A stretch of DNA of 64,000 bases from Flavobacterium cupreum (GTDB lineage Bacteria > Bacteroidota > Bacteroidia > Flavobacteriales > Flavobacteriaceae). Within the stretch, counting starts at the first letter, position 1. Each line of letters begins with the position of its first letter. The notes beneath the pieces are model-generated. The model was not told the origin of the DNA. It did no database searches and saw only the letters and a list, made by a program, of their open reading frames with translations. The translations under genes were made by a program, and so were the position numbers. The stretch lies in contig NZ_QWDM01000002.1 in NCBI RefSeq assembly GCF_003996965.1, forward strand, positions 372,001 through 436,000. Reading direction: 5' to 3'. Below, in pieces: positions 17,158 to 25,320 of the stretch.

Positions 17158-17778
17158 ATGAATCAGGAAAATCAGCTTCAGGGTCGAACCATTATTGATA
17201 AAGAAGTCTCTTGGGATAAAACCCAGGTTATTATGAGTAAAACAAATGCCTTTGGTATTATCGAATATGCAAACGAAGTCTTTATAGATGTCTGCGGATA
17301 CGAAGACTACGAGCTTATGGGACAGCCACATAATATTATCAGGCATCCCGATATGCCAAAAGTAATTTTTAAGGTGCTTTGGGAAAATCTGAAGGCAGGT
17401 AAAAACTTTCATGCCATTGTAAAAAACCTGGCAAAATCAGGAAGATACTATTGGGTAATTACTGATTTTGAAATTGCCAAAGATGAAAATGGTGTAATCG
17501 TAAATTATTTCGGAAGAAGACAGGCGGTTCCTCAGGAAGTTGTCGCCATGCACATTGAGCCTTTGTATAAAAAATTATTACAGATTGAAGCCGCAAGCGG
17601 AGTAGAATTTAGTGAAAAATACCTGATTGGTTTCTTAGAAGAAAAGAAAAGAACTTATATTGAATATATCAAAGAATTGATCTTGGAACATGAAAAAACA
17701 CAATCAAAATCTGCTCATCACGACGAAGTGGAGGAGGAAGACGAGAGAGGTTTTTTTGGTCGTTTATTTGGTAGATAA
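17158..17778 (+). CDS. Stand-alone Aer-type PAS domain protein
   Basis: A 206-residue cytoplasmic protein with one PAS domain at about 25-125. It carries the NIIRHPDMPK segment (residues 59-68) that is the signature of Aer-like FAD-binding redox sensors. The C-terminal part is helical and ends in an acidic stretch (DEVEEEDERG) and FFGRLFGR. Aer itself has HAMP and chemoreceptor signalling domains; this protein has none, nor a kinase or cyclase domain. It may sense redox or oxygen and pass the signal by protein contact. No partner gene is adjacent. The PAS call is firm; ligand and output are unknown. Confidence 0.82.
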   Translation: MNQENQLQGRTIIDKEVSWDKTQVIMSKTNAFGIIEYANEVFIDVCGYEDYELMGQPHNIIRHPDMPKVIFKVLWENLKAGKNFHAIVKNLAKSGRYYWVITDFEIAKDENGVIVNYFGRRQAVPQEVVAMHIEPLYKKLLQIEAASGVEFSEKYLIGFLEEKKRTYIEYIKELILEHEKTQSKSAHHDEVEEEDERGFFGRLFGR

Positions 17779-17810
17779 TCCCACTTTTTTTAGGTTTTAA
17801 ACGTTGGAAG

Positions 17811-17845
17811 AGTCCGTTTTGAGAAATCAAAGCGGATTTTTTTTT
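17811..17845 (+). terminator. Intrinsic terminator of the PAS gene
   Basis: A 12-bp stem with G-U pairs and a GAAA tetraloop (AGTCCGTTTTGA / TCAAAGCGGATT), followed by a run of T. Confidence 0.75.
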
Positions 17846-17889
17846 GTAAAATGAAATATTTTCTTTTCCCGTTTGTGCATTTTCCTTTC

Positions 17890-17897
17890 TATCTTTG
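17890..17897 (+). promoter_or_regulatory. Putative -7 element of ruvX
   Basis: TATCTTTG matches TAnnTTTG and ends 14 nt before the ATG at 17912. This supports starting the gene there rather than at the in-frame ATG at 17873. Confidence 0.5.
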
Positions 17898-17911
17898 ATA
17901 AAAATTACAAA

Positions 17912-18328
17912 ATGCCAAGAATCCTATCCTTAGATTACGGACAAAAACGTACCGGAATTGCCGTTACCGATGAAATGCAGATTATAGCTTCAGGGTTAAC
18001 AACAATTCCGACGAGCACTTTAATAGATTTTCTGAAAGACTATTTTTCCAAAGAAAAAGTCGAAGCTGTACTAATTGGCGAACCCAAACAAATGAACGGG
18101 CTTCCGTCTGAAAGCGCCTCTGTAATCAAGGGATTTGTGACCCATTTTTCTAATATTTTTCCGGAGATGAAAGTCGTTCGCGTCGATGAAAGATTTACGT
18201 CGAAAATGGCATTTCAGACCATGATAGATAGCGGATTAAGTAAAAAACAACGCCAGAATAAAGGTTTGATTGACGAAATTTCAGCCACCATTATGCTGCA
18301 GGACTATCTTTCTTCTAAACGTTTTTAG
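17912..18328 (+). CDS. ruvX: Putative pre-16S rRNA nuclease / Holliday junction resolvase-like YqgF
   Basis: An RNase H-fold protein of the YqgF/RuvX family, which matures the 16S rRNA 5' end. The 138-residue protein starts MPRILSLDYGQKRTGIAVTD with the catalytic Asp8. It also shows the IGEPKQMNG strand near residue 62, VDERFTSKMA near 99 and LIDEISATIMLQDYL at the C-terminus. The open frame runs 13 codons further upstream to 17873, but the conserved N-terminus and the -7 element place the start at 17912. In relatives this gene often lies next to def; here mqo and an FUSC gene come between. Confidence 0.92.
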   Translation: MPRILSLDYGQKRTGIAVTDEMQIIASGLTTIPTSTLIDFLKDYFSKEKVEAVLIGEPKQMNGLPSESASVIKGFVTHFSNIFPEMKVVRVDERFTSKMAFQTMIDSGLSKKQRQNKGLIDEISATIMLQDYLSSKRF

Positions 18329-18422
18329 GTATAATTGGATTTAATTTTACTTTTTAGGAAAAAATTATAATTTTCTAACTTTTATCATGTAAAAATTAGT
18401 TTTTTTTTGCGATTGAAAAAAG

Positions 18423-18430
18423 TACCTTTG
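18423..18430 (+). promoter_or_regulatory. Putative -7 element of mqo
   Basis: TACCTTTG matches TAnnTTTG, 23 nt before the ATG at 18454. TTG triplets lie at 13 and 7 bp upstream, too close for the usual -33. Confidence 0.45.
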
Positions 18431-18453
18431 CACTTTAAAAACAAATTACTGTT

Positions 18454-19950
18454 ATGCCTGACAATACAATACGTTCCAATAGTGAAGTAGTGCTTATTGG
18501 AGCTGGAATTATGAGTGCAACTCTCGGATTAATTTTGAAGGAGTTACAACCCGATATTAAAATTGAAATTTACGAAAGATTAGATGTTGCAGCAGCCGAA
18601 AGCTCTGATGCATGGAATAATGCGGGAACCGGACATTCTGCCTTTTGTGAGTTAAATTACACTCCCGAAAAGGCTGACGGAAGTATTGATCCTAAAAAAG
18701 CAATCAGTATAGCAGAATCATTTGAAGTTTCCCGTCAGTTTTGGTCGTACCTGGTGCAGCAAAATAAAGTTCCGTCTCCGGAAAATTTCATCAAAAGCGT
18801 TCCCCACATGAGTTTTGTCTGGGGAGATAAAAACGTCGAATACCTTAAAACACGTTTCGAAGCTTTACAAAGCAATCCGATTTTTGCTCAAATGTCTTTC
18901 AGTACAGATTTTGAACAATTAAAACAATGGATGCCGCTTGTGATGGAAGGCAGGGAAAATAACGAAAAACTAGCTGCTACACACATGCCTATCGGTACCG
19001 ATGTGAATTTCGGTGCACTGACCAGAAGCATGTTTAATTATCTGGAAAAACTGGATGGTGTTTCTTTATATTTTAATCACGAGGTTAAAAAATTAAATCA
19101 GCGCGAAGATAAATCATGGAGAATTAAAATTACCGATTTGTCTACAGGCCAAAAAAGAAAAGCCTATACCAAATTCGTCTTTATCGGAGCAGGAGGTGGT
19201 TCACTGCCATTACTGGAAAAAGCAAATGTTCCCGAAGGAAATGGTTACGGCGGTTTCCCGGTAAGCGGGCAATGGTTGAAATGTACCAATCCGGAAGTAA
19301 TCGCAAAACATCAGGCAAAAGTGTACGGAAAAGCAAGCGTTGGGGCACCTCCAATGTCTGTTCCACATATAGATACACGTGTAATTGATGGTGAAAAAGC
19401 ACTTCTTTTCGGACCTTTCGCCGGATTTTCGACACGTTTCCTAAAGAACGGATCGTACCTTGATTTGCCATTATCCATAAAAGCAACTAACTTAATTCCG
19501 ATGTTATCAGCGGGATTCCATAATATACCGTTGACGAAATATTTAATTGAGCAGGTGCGTCAGTCCCCAAAAGACAGAATGGCAGCACTTCGTGAATATT
19601 TGCCAACAGCACGTTCCAAAGACTGGAAACTGGAAAGAGCAGGACAACGTGTTCAGGTGATCAAAAAAGATGAAAAAGAAGGCGGAGTGTTAGAATTTGG
19701 AACAGAAGTAATCAATACCCATGACGGAACTTTAGCAGTTTTGTTAGGCGCTTCTCCAGGGGCTTCAACAGCAGTTTCCATTATGATAGATTTAGTGAGC
19801 AGATGTTTTACTAATCAAATGAAAACACCGGAATGGGAAGCGAAAATGAAAAATATGGTTCCCTCTTACGGTAAAACCTTAAATGATAATCCGGAACTGT
19901 TAGCAGCAACCAGAAAACATACTGCTGAAGTTTTAAAGCTTACTAATTAG
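18454..19950 (+). CDS. mqo: Malate:quinone oxidoreductase
   Basis: A peripheral membrane FAD enzyme that oxidises malate to oxaloacetate and passes electrons to the quinone pool, replacing or adding to NAD-linked malate dehydrogenase in the TCA cycle. The 498 residues match the family length. Motifs are the FAD-binding EVVLIGAGIMSATLG at 11-25, SDAWNNAGTGHSAFCELNYTP near 50, GAGGGSLPLLEKA near 247 and the C-terminal GASPGASTAVSIMIDL. It is a monocistronic unit between a -7 element and a strong bidirectional terminator. Confidence 0.96.
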   Translation: MPDNTIRSNSEVVLIGAGIMSATLGLILKELQPDIKIEIYERLDVAAAESSDAWNNAGTGHSAFCELNYTPEKADGSIDPKKAISIAESFEVSRQFWSYLVQQNKVPSPENFIKSVPHMSFVWGDKNVEYLKTRFEALQSNPIFAQMSFSTDFEQLKQWMPLVMEGRENNEKLAATHMPIGTDVNFGALTRSMFNYLEKLDGVSLYFNHEVKKLNQREDKSWRIKITDLSTGQKRKAYTKFVFIGAGGGSLPLLEKANVPEGNGYGGFPVSGQWLKCTNPEVIAKHQAKVYGKASVGAPPMSVPHIDTRVIDGEKALLFGPFAGFSTRFLKNGSYLDLPLSIKATNLIPMLSAGFHNIPLTKYLIEQVRQSPKDRMAALREYLPTARSKDWKLERAGQRVQVIKKDEKEGGVLEFGTEVINTHDGTLAVLLGASPGASTAVSIMIDLVSRCFTNQMKTPEWEAKMKNMVPSYGKTLNDNPELLAATRKHTAEVLKLTN

Positions 19951-19973
19951 ATTCAGATCTCAGCTATATAAAT

Positions 19974-20005
19974 AACAAATCCAGATGAATTAATCTGGAT
20001 TTGTT
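19974..20005. terminator. Bidirectional terminator, 12-bp perfect stem
   Basis: AACAAATCCAGA at 19974-19985 pairs perfectly with 19994-20005, with an 8-nt loop. It overlaps the stop codon and last codons of the convergent FUSC gene. Confidence 0.75.
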
Positions 20006-22212
20006 GCTTTTAGTTCTTTCGTGATTTTCAATATTTTTTCTGCCAGGTTACTCATCCAGATCAGTTGTTCAATAACCATCTGGGCTTCCTGCATCTTCGC
20101 CTGACGGGTTTCTTTATCGAGTTCGTCATCTGTTGCCAGACGAGTGAAATTAATACGTTTCAGTTCTTCAAATTGCAGCGTCACATCCTCTTTATCAAAA
20201 AAAGTATCGGTTAAAATAGTTTCGTTTTTTAAAACTGAAATCGAATGATCTAAATTCAATAGAATCGTTTTAATAATATAATTGAATGATTCCGACGCAG
20301 ATGTAGTCTGATGTGACTGAATATAAGTCGACAGGGAAGCCAGTGCCGAAAGCAGCGAATGATTCAATACCACCAGTTTATTGACAAGGGGCAGCGTTTT
20401 CTGCTTCGATTTCGGTTCCTGCATCATACGCTGAAAAGAGGTCATTAAATTACCAATTTCTACAAAGGCATTTTTTCTTGACAAACGGTAAGAAGTAGGT
20501 GTTTCTCCTTTTTTATTATAAAAATCAGCAATTTCCTTCAGATAATTCCTGTTGGCCCGAATCGAATTTTCAATATGAATCGGAGTATTTATAAACTCCC
20601 ATGCAGGCCATAAAAACTGGTTGGCAAGAAAAGCCAGAATGGCTCCGGTAAGCGAATCCAGTATTCTGAACTGAATTACTTCTACAATATTGGGAGTCAG
20701 AATCCCATAAATAAAAACCACATACATCGTTACGAAAGTGGCGCTTATTTTATAATTAATCTGTGTAAAAGAGATACCAAGCAGCATGCAGACAATAGAA
20801 AATATACTCAGGGCGACATGGTTCTGAACCAGGGATACAATTCCGAATGCCAGTAAACCGCCCAATACAGTTCCGAAGATTCTATTGTAAGAGCGCTCTT
20901 TTGTCAGTCCGTACCCCGGGCGCATAATGACAACGATGGTCAGTAAGATCCAGTACACATTCTGGAAAGGCAGAAATTTTCCAATAAAAAAACCAATCAG
21001 AATCGTAATCGTCAACCGAAGCGAATGCCTGAAAATAGAGGAAGAAAAACTCATATTCTCAATAAGTGTCCGCAACGGATAGTATTGCGGGGTCAGAAAT
21101 TTTTCCAGCTCTTTGTCCTTGTCTTTTAATTTATAAGACTGCATGGCAAGTGAGAAAGCCCTTTGGATAATCTTAATTTTTCCGACCTGGTTTTTAGCAT
21201 ATTTCAGCATATTCGTCAGCATCAGTACACCTTCGCTGGCTTCCTCTTTTCCTAAGCTTTTTTCATAGTCAAAAATGGCAAATTCAAGAGCGTCTATTTC
21301 ATTTTTCAAATCATTTTTATCTACATAAGCAGCAATATGATTGACATTTTTAGAAAGTTTTTTTAAGGTCGAAGCCAGTTTATAGGCAACATTCTGATAC
21401 GTTCTCAAAACTTCGGGATGTTTGTCAAATTTCTCAAGTAGCCTGTTATGGTCAAATGAAGTATATAAAGCGAGTTCCTGAATTTCAATCAAAGTAATAA
21501 AGACAAGCAGCATTTTGCGATTCTGGCTTGTGGCGGCAGAGGTACTCTGGTTGCCAATTAAAACCTTTCTCAGGTCCTCATTGATTAGATTTAACTCCAC
21601 CTGAAGGGCCAGTTGTTTCTCTGTTATCTTTTCGCGATTGGCTTCAGGGCTCCATAAATCACCTCTTAATTTTAAATATTTGGCCGTTAACTTTATGCCT
21701 TCGGCAATTTGTAATTCAACATATTTATAAGGCTGTACAAAATGAAATACAAGAGATACAATCAGATATAAAATACCGCCGACAAATATAAAACCCGAAT
21801 ATTCAACAGCATCCCAGCCTTCATGCAAATGACCAAAAGAGAGCGAAATAGAAAGTAAAGCAGAAAATGATACTAAAGTGGCGCGTTGGCCATAAACAGA
21901 AATCATACAGCATAAAAACAACAATAATCCTAAAAACGGATAAAATAAGAACGGAAACGGATAAGCAAGATTTACGAGTAAATTTACTCCCGAAACGATA
22001 AGCGAAGCCACAATAAGGCCTTTTATCTTATGCACCAAAGTGCTCGGTATATCACTCGGATAGGTATAAAAAGCCCCTAAAGCAATGGTGAAACCGATTT
22101 CAAAATGTCCCAGGAAATTTAAAATTAAAACAGGAACAACCGAGGCAATCGTTACTTTTGAAGCATTTAGAAAAGAGGTGCTGTTGGTGAATTTCGCGAT
22201 ACGATCAAACAT
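19990..22212 (-). CDS. FUSC-family inner membrane protein (YccS/YhfK-like)
   Basis: A 740-residue membrane protein of the fusaric-acid-resistance/YccS type. It has two blocks of transmembrane helices (about residues 15-170 and 395-540), each followed by a soluble helical region. The second block includes RPGYGLTKERSYNRIFGTVLGG (split here), the FUSC signature near residue 445. Relatives are proposed efflux or aromatic-acid carriers; the substrate is unknown here. It diverges from def by 198 bp. Confidence 0.85.
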   Translation of the reverse strand: MFDRIAKFTNSTSFLNASKVTIASVVPVLILNFLGHFEIGFTIALGAFYTYPSDIPSTLVHKIKGLIVASLIVSGVNLLVNLAYPFPFLFYPFLGLLLFLCCMISVYGQRATLVSFSALLSISLSFGHLHEGWDAVEYSGFIFVGGILYLIVSLVFHFVQPYKYVELQIAEGIKLTAKYLKLRGDLWSPEANREKITEKQLALQVELNLINEDLRKVLIGNQSTSAATSQNRKMLLVFITLIEIQELALYTSFDHNRLLEKFDKHPEVLRTYQNVAYKLASTLKKLSKNVNHIAAYVDKNDLKNEIDALEFAIFDYEKSLGKEEASEGVLMLTNMLKYAKNQVGKIKIIQRAFSLAMQSYKLKDKDKELEKFLTPQYYPLRTLIENMSFSSSIFRHSLRLTITILIGFFIGKFLPFQNVYWILLTIVVIMRPGYGLTKERSYNRIFGTVLGGLLAFGIVSLVQNHVALSIFSIVCMLLGISFTQINYKISATFVTMYVVFIYGILTPNIVEVIQFRILDSLTGAILAFLANQFLWPAWEFINTPIHIENSIRANRNYLKEIADFYNKKGETPTSYRLSRKNAFVEIGNLMTSFQRMMQEPKSKQKTLPLVNKLVVLNHSLLSALASLSTYIQSHQTTSASESFNYIIKTILLNLDHSISVLKNETILTDTFFDKEDVTLQFEELKRINFTRLATDDELDKETRQAKMQEAQMVIEQLIWMSNLAEKILKITKELKATNPD

Positions 22213-22341
22213 ATATTGAGGTTTACCAGCAAAGGTAAGAATTGTACGAATTATTTTGGCACAATTATAGATGAGTTTTTAATAAGCATGTAAAATTGAT
22301 ATTTATATGTTGTTTAGAATTATTCATTGACTATTTTTTAC

Positions 22342-22349
22342 TATTTTTG
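22342..22349 (+). promoter_or_regulatory. Putative -7 element of def
   Basis: TATTTTTG matches TAnnTTTG, giving a leader of about 55 nt to the ATG at 22411. No properly spaced -33 is visible. Confidence 0.45.
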
Positions 22350-22410
22350 CCAGCTGAATTATGAGAATAAAATTCAGTGTTTTCAGTAGATAATACATAA
22401 AATAATACAA

Positions 22411-23001
22411 ATGATTTTACCAATTGTAGGATACGGTGATCCGGTTTTAAGAAAAGTGGGTGAGGCAATTACGCCGGAGTATCCAAACTTAAAAGAGATA
22501 TTAGCAAACATGTATGAAACCATGTATAATGCTTATGGTGTTGGTCTTGCCGCGCCACAGGTAGGGATGGCAATTCGTTTGTTCGTAATTGATACAAATC
22601 CTTTTAGTGATGATGAAGATTTATCAGCAGAAGAACAAAATAAACTGAAAGGTTTCAAAAAAACTTTTATCAATGCCAAAATCGTTAAAGAAGAAGGGGA
22701 AGAGTGGAGTTTTAACGAGGGCTGTCTGAGTATTCCTGATGTTAGAGAGGATGTTTACAGAAAACCAACGGTTACAATTGAATATTGTGAAGAAGACTTC
22801 GTGATGAAAACAGAAGTTTTTGACGGTTTAATTGCAAGAGTTATTCAACACGAATACGACCATATAGAAGGCGTTTTGTTTACAGATAAAATATCTTCTT
22901 TAAAAAAGCGTTTGATTCAGAAGAAATTAAAAAATATTACGGAAGGCAAAACGTTTCAGGATTATAAAATGAAATTTGCCGCGGCTAAAAAAGGGAGATA
23001 A
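22411..23001 (+). CDS. def: Peptide deformylase
   Basis: Removes the formyl group from the N-terminal Met of new proteins. All three metal-site motifs are present in the 196-residue protein: GVGLAAPQVG at 43-52, EGCLS with ligand Cys105, and HEYDH at 147-151 with ligands His147 and His151 and catalytic Glu148. A 25-residue acidic insertion (about 64-85) between motifs 1 and 2 is typical of Bacteroidota. It heads a def, DUF5606, mazG run read in the same direction. Confidence 0.96.
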   Translation: MILPIVGYGDPVLRKVGEAITPEYPNLKEILANMYETMYNAYGVGLAAPQVGMAIRLFVIDTNPFSDDEDLSAEEQNKLKGFKKTFINAKIVKEEGEEWSFNEGCLSIPDVREDVYRKPTVTIEYCEEDFVMKTEVFDGLIARVIQHEYDHIEGVLFTDKISSLKKRLIQKKLKNITEGKTFQDYKMKFAAAKKGR

Positions 23002-23062
23002 TACTTTTGAAAAAATAGACCATAAAAAATAAACGAAATTCTTAATACAAATTATAATAAAC

Positions 23063-23563
23063 ATGAATTTAGAAAAAATATTAGCTGTTTCCGGGAAACC
23101 AGGTTTATATGCTTTAAAAGTACAGACTCGTACAGGATTTGTAGCTGAATCATTGACAGATGGAAAAAAAATCACTGTAAGCTTAAAAAGTAACGTAAGT
23201 TTATTGTCTGAAATTTCAATTTATACCCAGGATGGTGAAAAACCGCTGACTGAAGTAATGCAGCGTATTGCTGCTAAAGAAAACAAAGGTCAGGCGATTT
23301 CCCATAAAGAAGATAATGCAACTTTGGCGGCGTATTTTAAAGAAATTTTACCTGATTATGATGAAGAAAGAGTGTATCCGTCTGATATTAAAAAAGTATT
23401 AAACTGGTACAATACACTTCAGGCAAAGGGATTAGTGACGGATGCTGCTCCCGCTCCGGCAGAAGATAAAGAAGAAGCTCCGGTGGCAGAAGAAAAGCCA
23501 AAAAAAGCTCCTGCAGCTAAAAAAGCTCCTGCAAAAAAAGCAGCTGCTAAAAAAGACGAATAG
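23063..23563 (+). CDS. DUF5606 family protein with Lys/Ala-rich tail
   Basis: A 166-residue protein with a conserved globular N-terminal part (about 1-130, starting MNLEKILAVSGKPGLYAL) recognised as the Bacteroidota-specific DUF5606. The tail has low complexity: acidic Pro/Ala/Glu at 132-150, then repeats of KKAPAAKKAPAKKAA, similar to histone H1-like tails and possibly able to bind nucleic acid. It follows def by 61 nt. The function is unknown. Confidence 0.82.
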   Translation: MNLEKILAVSGKPGLYALKVQTRTGFVAESLTDGKKITVSLKSNVSLLSEISIYTQDGEKPLTEVMQRIAAKENKGQAISHKEDNATLAAYFKEILPDYDEERVYPSDIKKVLNWYNTLQAKGLVTDAAPAPAEDKEEAPVAEEKPKKAPAAKKAPAKKAAAKKDE

Positions 23564-23587
23564 TATACTTTACATTCAAAATATAAT

Positions 23588-23622
23588 AATCCTGTTAAGA
23601 TGTTTTCTTGGCAGGATTTTTT
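23588..23622 (+). terminator. Probable terminator after the DUF5606 gene
   Basis: AATCCTG / CAGGATT stem with a 17-nt loop and following T-run, ahead of mazG. Confidence 0.5.
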
Positions 23623-23666
23623 ACTTTTACAACATTCGGTTATATCACCAAAAAAACATTTCAAAA

Positions 23667-24437
23667 ATGAGTAAAGAACTTCAACTTCAGGCTTTCGAAA
23701 GATTATTAATTATCATGGATGAACTTCGTGAGCAATGCCCGTGGGATAAAAAACAGACTTTGCAAACGCTGAGGCACCTTACAATTGAGGAAACCTATGA
23801 ATTAGGAGATGCCATTCTGGATAATGATTTAAATGAAGTTAAAAAAGAACTCGGAGACTTATTGTTGCATATCGTTTTTTATGCTAAAATAGGCAGCGAA
23901 ACCAACGATTTTGATATTGCTGATGTCTGTAATGAAATTTGCGAAAAACTGATTCACCGTCACCCTCATATTTATAGTGATACAGTGGTAAAAGATGAAG
24001 AAGAAGTCAAGCAAAACTGGGAAAAACTGAAACTTAAAGAAGGGAAAAAATCGGTGCTGGAAGGAGTTCCGAGAAGTTTACCGGCTTTGGTAAAAGCAAG
24101 CAGAATTCAGGATAAAGTAAAAGGTGTAGGTTTTGACTGGGAAGAGCCACATCAGGTTTGGGATAAAGTACAGGAAGAATTAGAAGAACTGCAGGAAGAA
24201 GTAAAAGCAGGAGATCAGGATAAGATTGAAGCCGAATTTGGAGATGTACTATTCTCTATGATTAATTATGCCCGATTTTTAAACGTTAACCCGGAAGATG
24301 CCCTGGAGCGTACTAATAAAAAGTTTATCAAACGTTTTCAATACCTGGAAAGTAAAGCGGGCGAACTCGGAAAACCCCTGATGGATATGACCTTAGCAGA
24401 AATGGATGTATTTTGGAACGAAGCAAAAAAACTATGA
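23667..24437 (+). CDS. mazG: Nucleoside triphosphate pyrophosphohydrolase
   Basis: Hydrolyses NTPs and dNTPs to monophosphate and pyrophosphate, for nucleotide-pool cleaning. The 256-residue protein contains two MazG folds. The first has CPWDKKQTLQTLRHLTIEETYELGDAI (split here by position, about 26-52) with its EExxE metal site and ELGDLLLHIVFYAKI. The second has the helix EELEELQEEVKAGDQDKIEAEFGDVLFSMINYAR (about 175-208). The frame is open upstream to 23442, but that stretch only shadows the DUF5606 gene, and the Met at 23667 begins family similarity. Its stop is immediately followed by the convergent regulator's stop. Confidence 0.93.
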   Translation: MSKELQLQAFERLLIIMDELREQCPWDKKQTLQTLRHLTIEETYELGDAILDNDLNEVKKELGDLLLHIVFYAKIGSETNDFDIADVCNEICEKLIHRHPHIYSDTVVKDEEEVKQNWEKLKLKEGKKSVLEGVPRSLPALVKASRIQDKVKGVGFDWEEPHQVWDKVQEELEELQEEVKAGDQDKIEAEFGDVLFSMINYARFLNVNPEDALERTNKKFIKRFQYLESKAGELGKPLMDMTLAEMDVFWNEAKKL

Positions 24438-25118
24438 TTATTCAGCCAGTTTTTTTAAGGCTTTTTCATTTTTAAGCACAATCTTTTTACCTATTAATTC
24501 AATAAGTTCAAGCTTATTGAAATCTGATAATAATCGAATGCAGCTTTCGGTTGCAGTACCAATCATTCCGGCCAGTTCTTCTCTCGTAAGCTGAACCTTT
24601 AAAGTTTTGTCTGTATTCTCGCCAAAAGTGGCATGCAAATATAATAATGTTTCGGCCAGCCTTTGTTTTACGGTCTTTTGGGCCAGCGCAATCTTATCGT
24701 TTTCAGATTCTTTCAAATCTTCACAAACCGTTTGCATCAGGTTCATTGAAAACTGATTATTATTGTTGAAAAAATGAATAATTTCTGCTTTTGGAATAAA
24801 ACAAACTTCCATGTCGGCAACAGCTTTTGCAGATAAATTAGCCGGTTCATTACTAATCATGGACCGCTGACCTAAAAGCTCTCCCGATTTAACCAGTTTT
24901 ACAATCTGGTCTTTTCCGTTGGCGCTTAATTTTGAAAGTTTTCCAATACCGTCTTTTACACAAAAAACACCATTAGTGATTTCGCCTTCCTCAAAAATGG
25001 CTTCCCCTTTTTTTATACTGTAGGTTGTTTTGCTGTTAGCCAATTTAATAACTTCCTCTTTATTCAAAGCTTTCAGAGAGGTAAGCTGTCTTACGATGCA
25101 TTGATCACATTTATTCAT
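24438..25118 (-). CDS. CRP/FNR-family transcription regulator of the cbb3 locus
   Basis: A 226-residue regulator with a cyclic-nucleotide-binding-like beta-barrel (about 20-120), a dimer helix, and a C-terminal winged helix whose recognition helix reads GTATESCIRLL. Glu191 and Arg195 match the FNR residues that read the TTGAT half-site. The Cys residues are 4, 7, 53, 106, 132 and 193. The N-terminal CDQC plus Cys106 resemble, but do not exactly match, the FNR [4Fe-4S] pattern. It diverges from ccoI, and an FNR-like palindrome lies between them (25254-25267), with further copies before ccoS and hemN. I infer an oxygen- or redox-responsive activator of this locus. Confidence 0.88.
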   Translation of the reverse strand: MNKCDQCIVRQLTSLKALNKEEVIKLANSKTTYSIKKGEAIFEEGEITNGVFCVKDGIGKLSKLSANGKDQIVKLVKSGELLGQRSMISNEPANLSAKAVADMEVCFIPKAEIIHFFNNNNQFSMNLMQTVCEDLKESENDKIALAQKTVKQRLAETLLYLHATFGENTDKTLKVQLTREELAGMIGTATESCIRLLSDFNKLELIELIGKKIVLKNEKALKKLAE

Positions 25119-25253
25119 GGCAAATAGTATTTACTGCAAAATTAACCATTATTCGGCTTCTATAACCTACTTATTGCAGAAAATGCAGGAAATAATTTAT
25201 AGCTGTCTTTTCCTTTTCCTTTTCCCGGGTTTGAAATTATAATTTAGTAGCGC

Positions 25254-25267
25254 ATGATAAATGTCAT
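25254..25267. promoter_or_regulatory. FNR-like operator upstream of ccoI
   Basis: ATGATAAATGTCAT, core TGA-N6-TCA, is nearly palindromic and the same type as sites at 27759 and 35374. Its centre is about 30 bp upstream of a TAaacTTTG element (TTTG at 25295-25298) before ccoI. It could also act on the divergent regulator gene. Confidence 0.65.
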
Positions 25268-25320
25268 ATTTAAAACCTTTAGCAATTTATAAACTTTGCA
25301 TAAGTTAAAAAAAACAAATT

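Noticed and set aside
23667-24437. MazG read as part of a MazEF toxin-antitoxin module
   Set aside because: No mazE or mazF gene is present; the gene belongs with def and DUF5606, as in other Bacteroidota.
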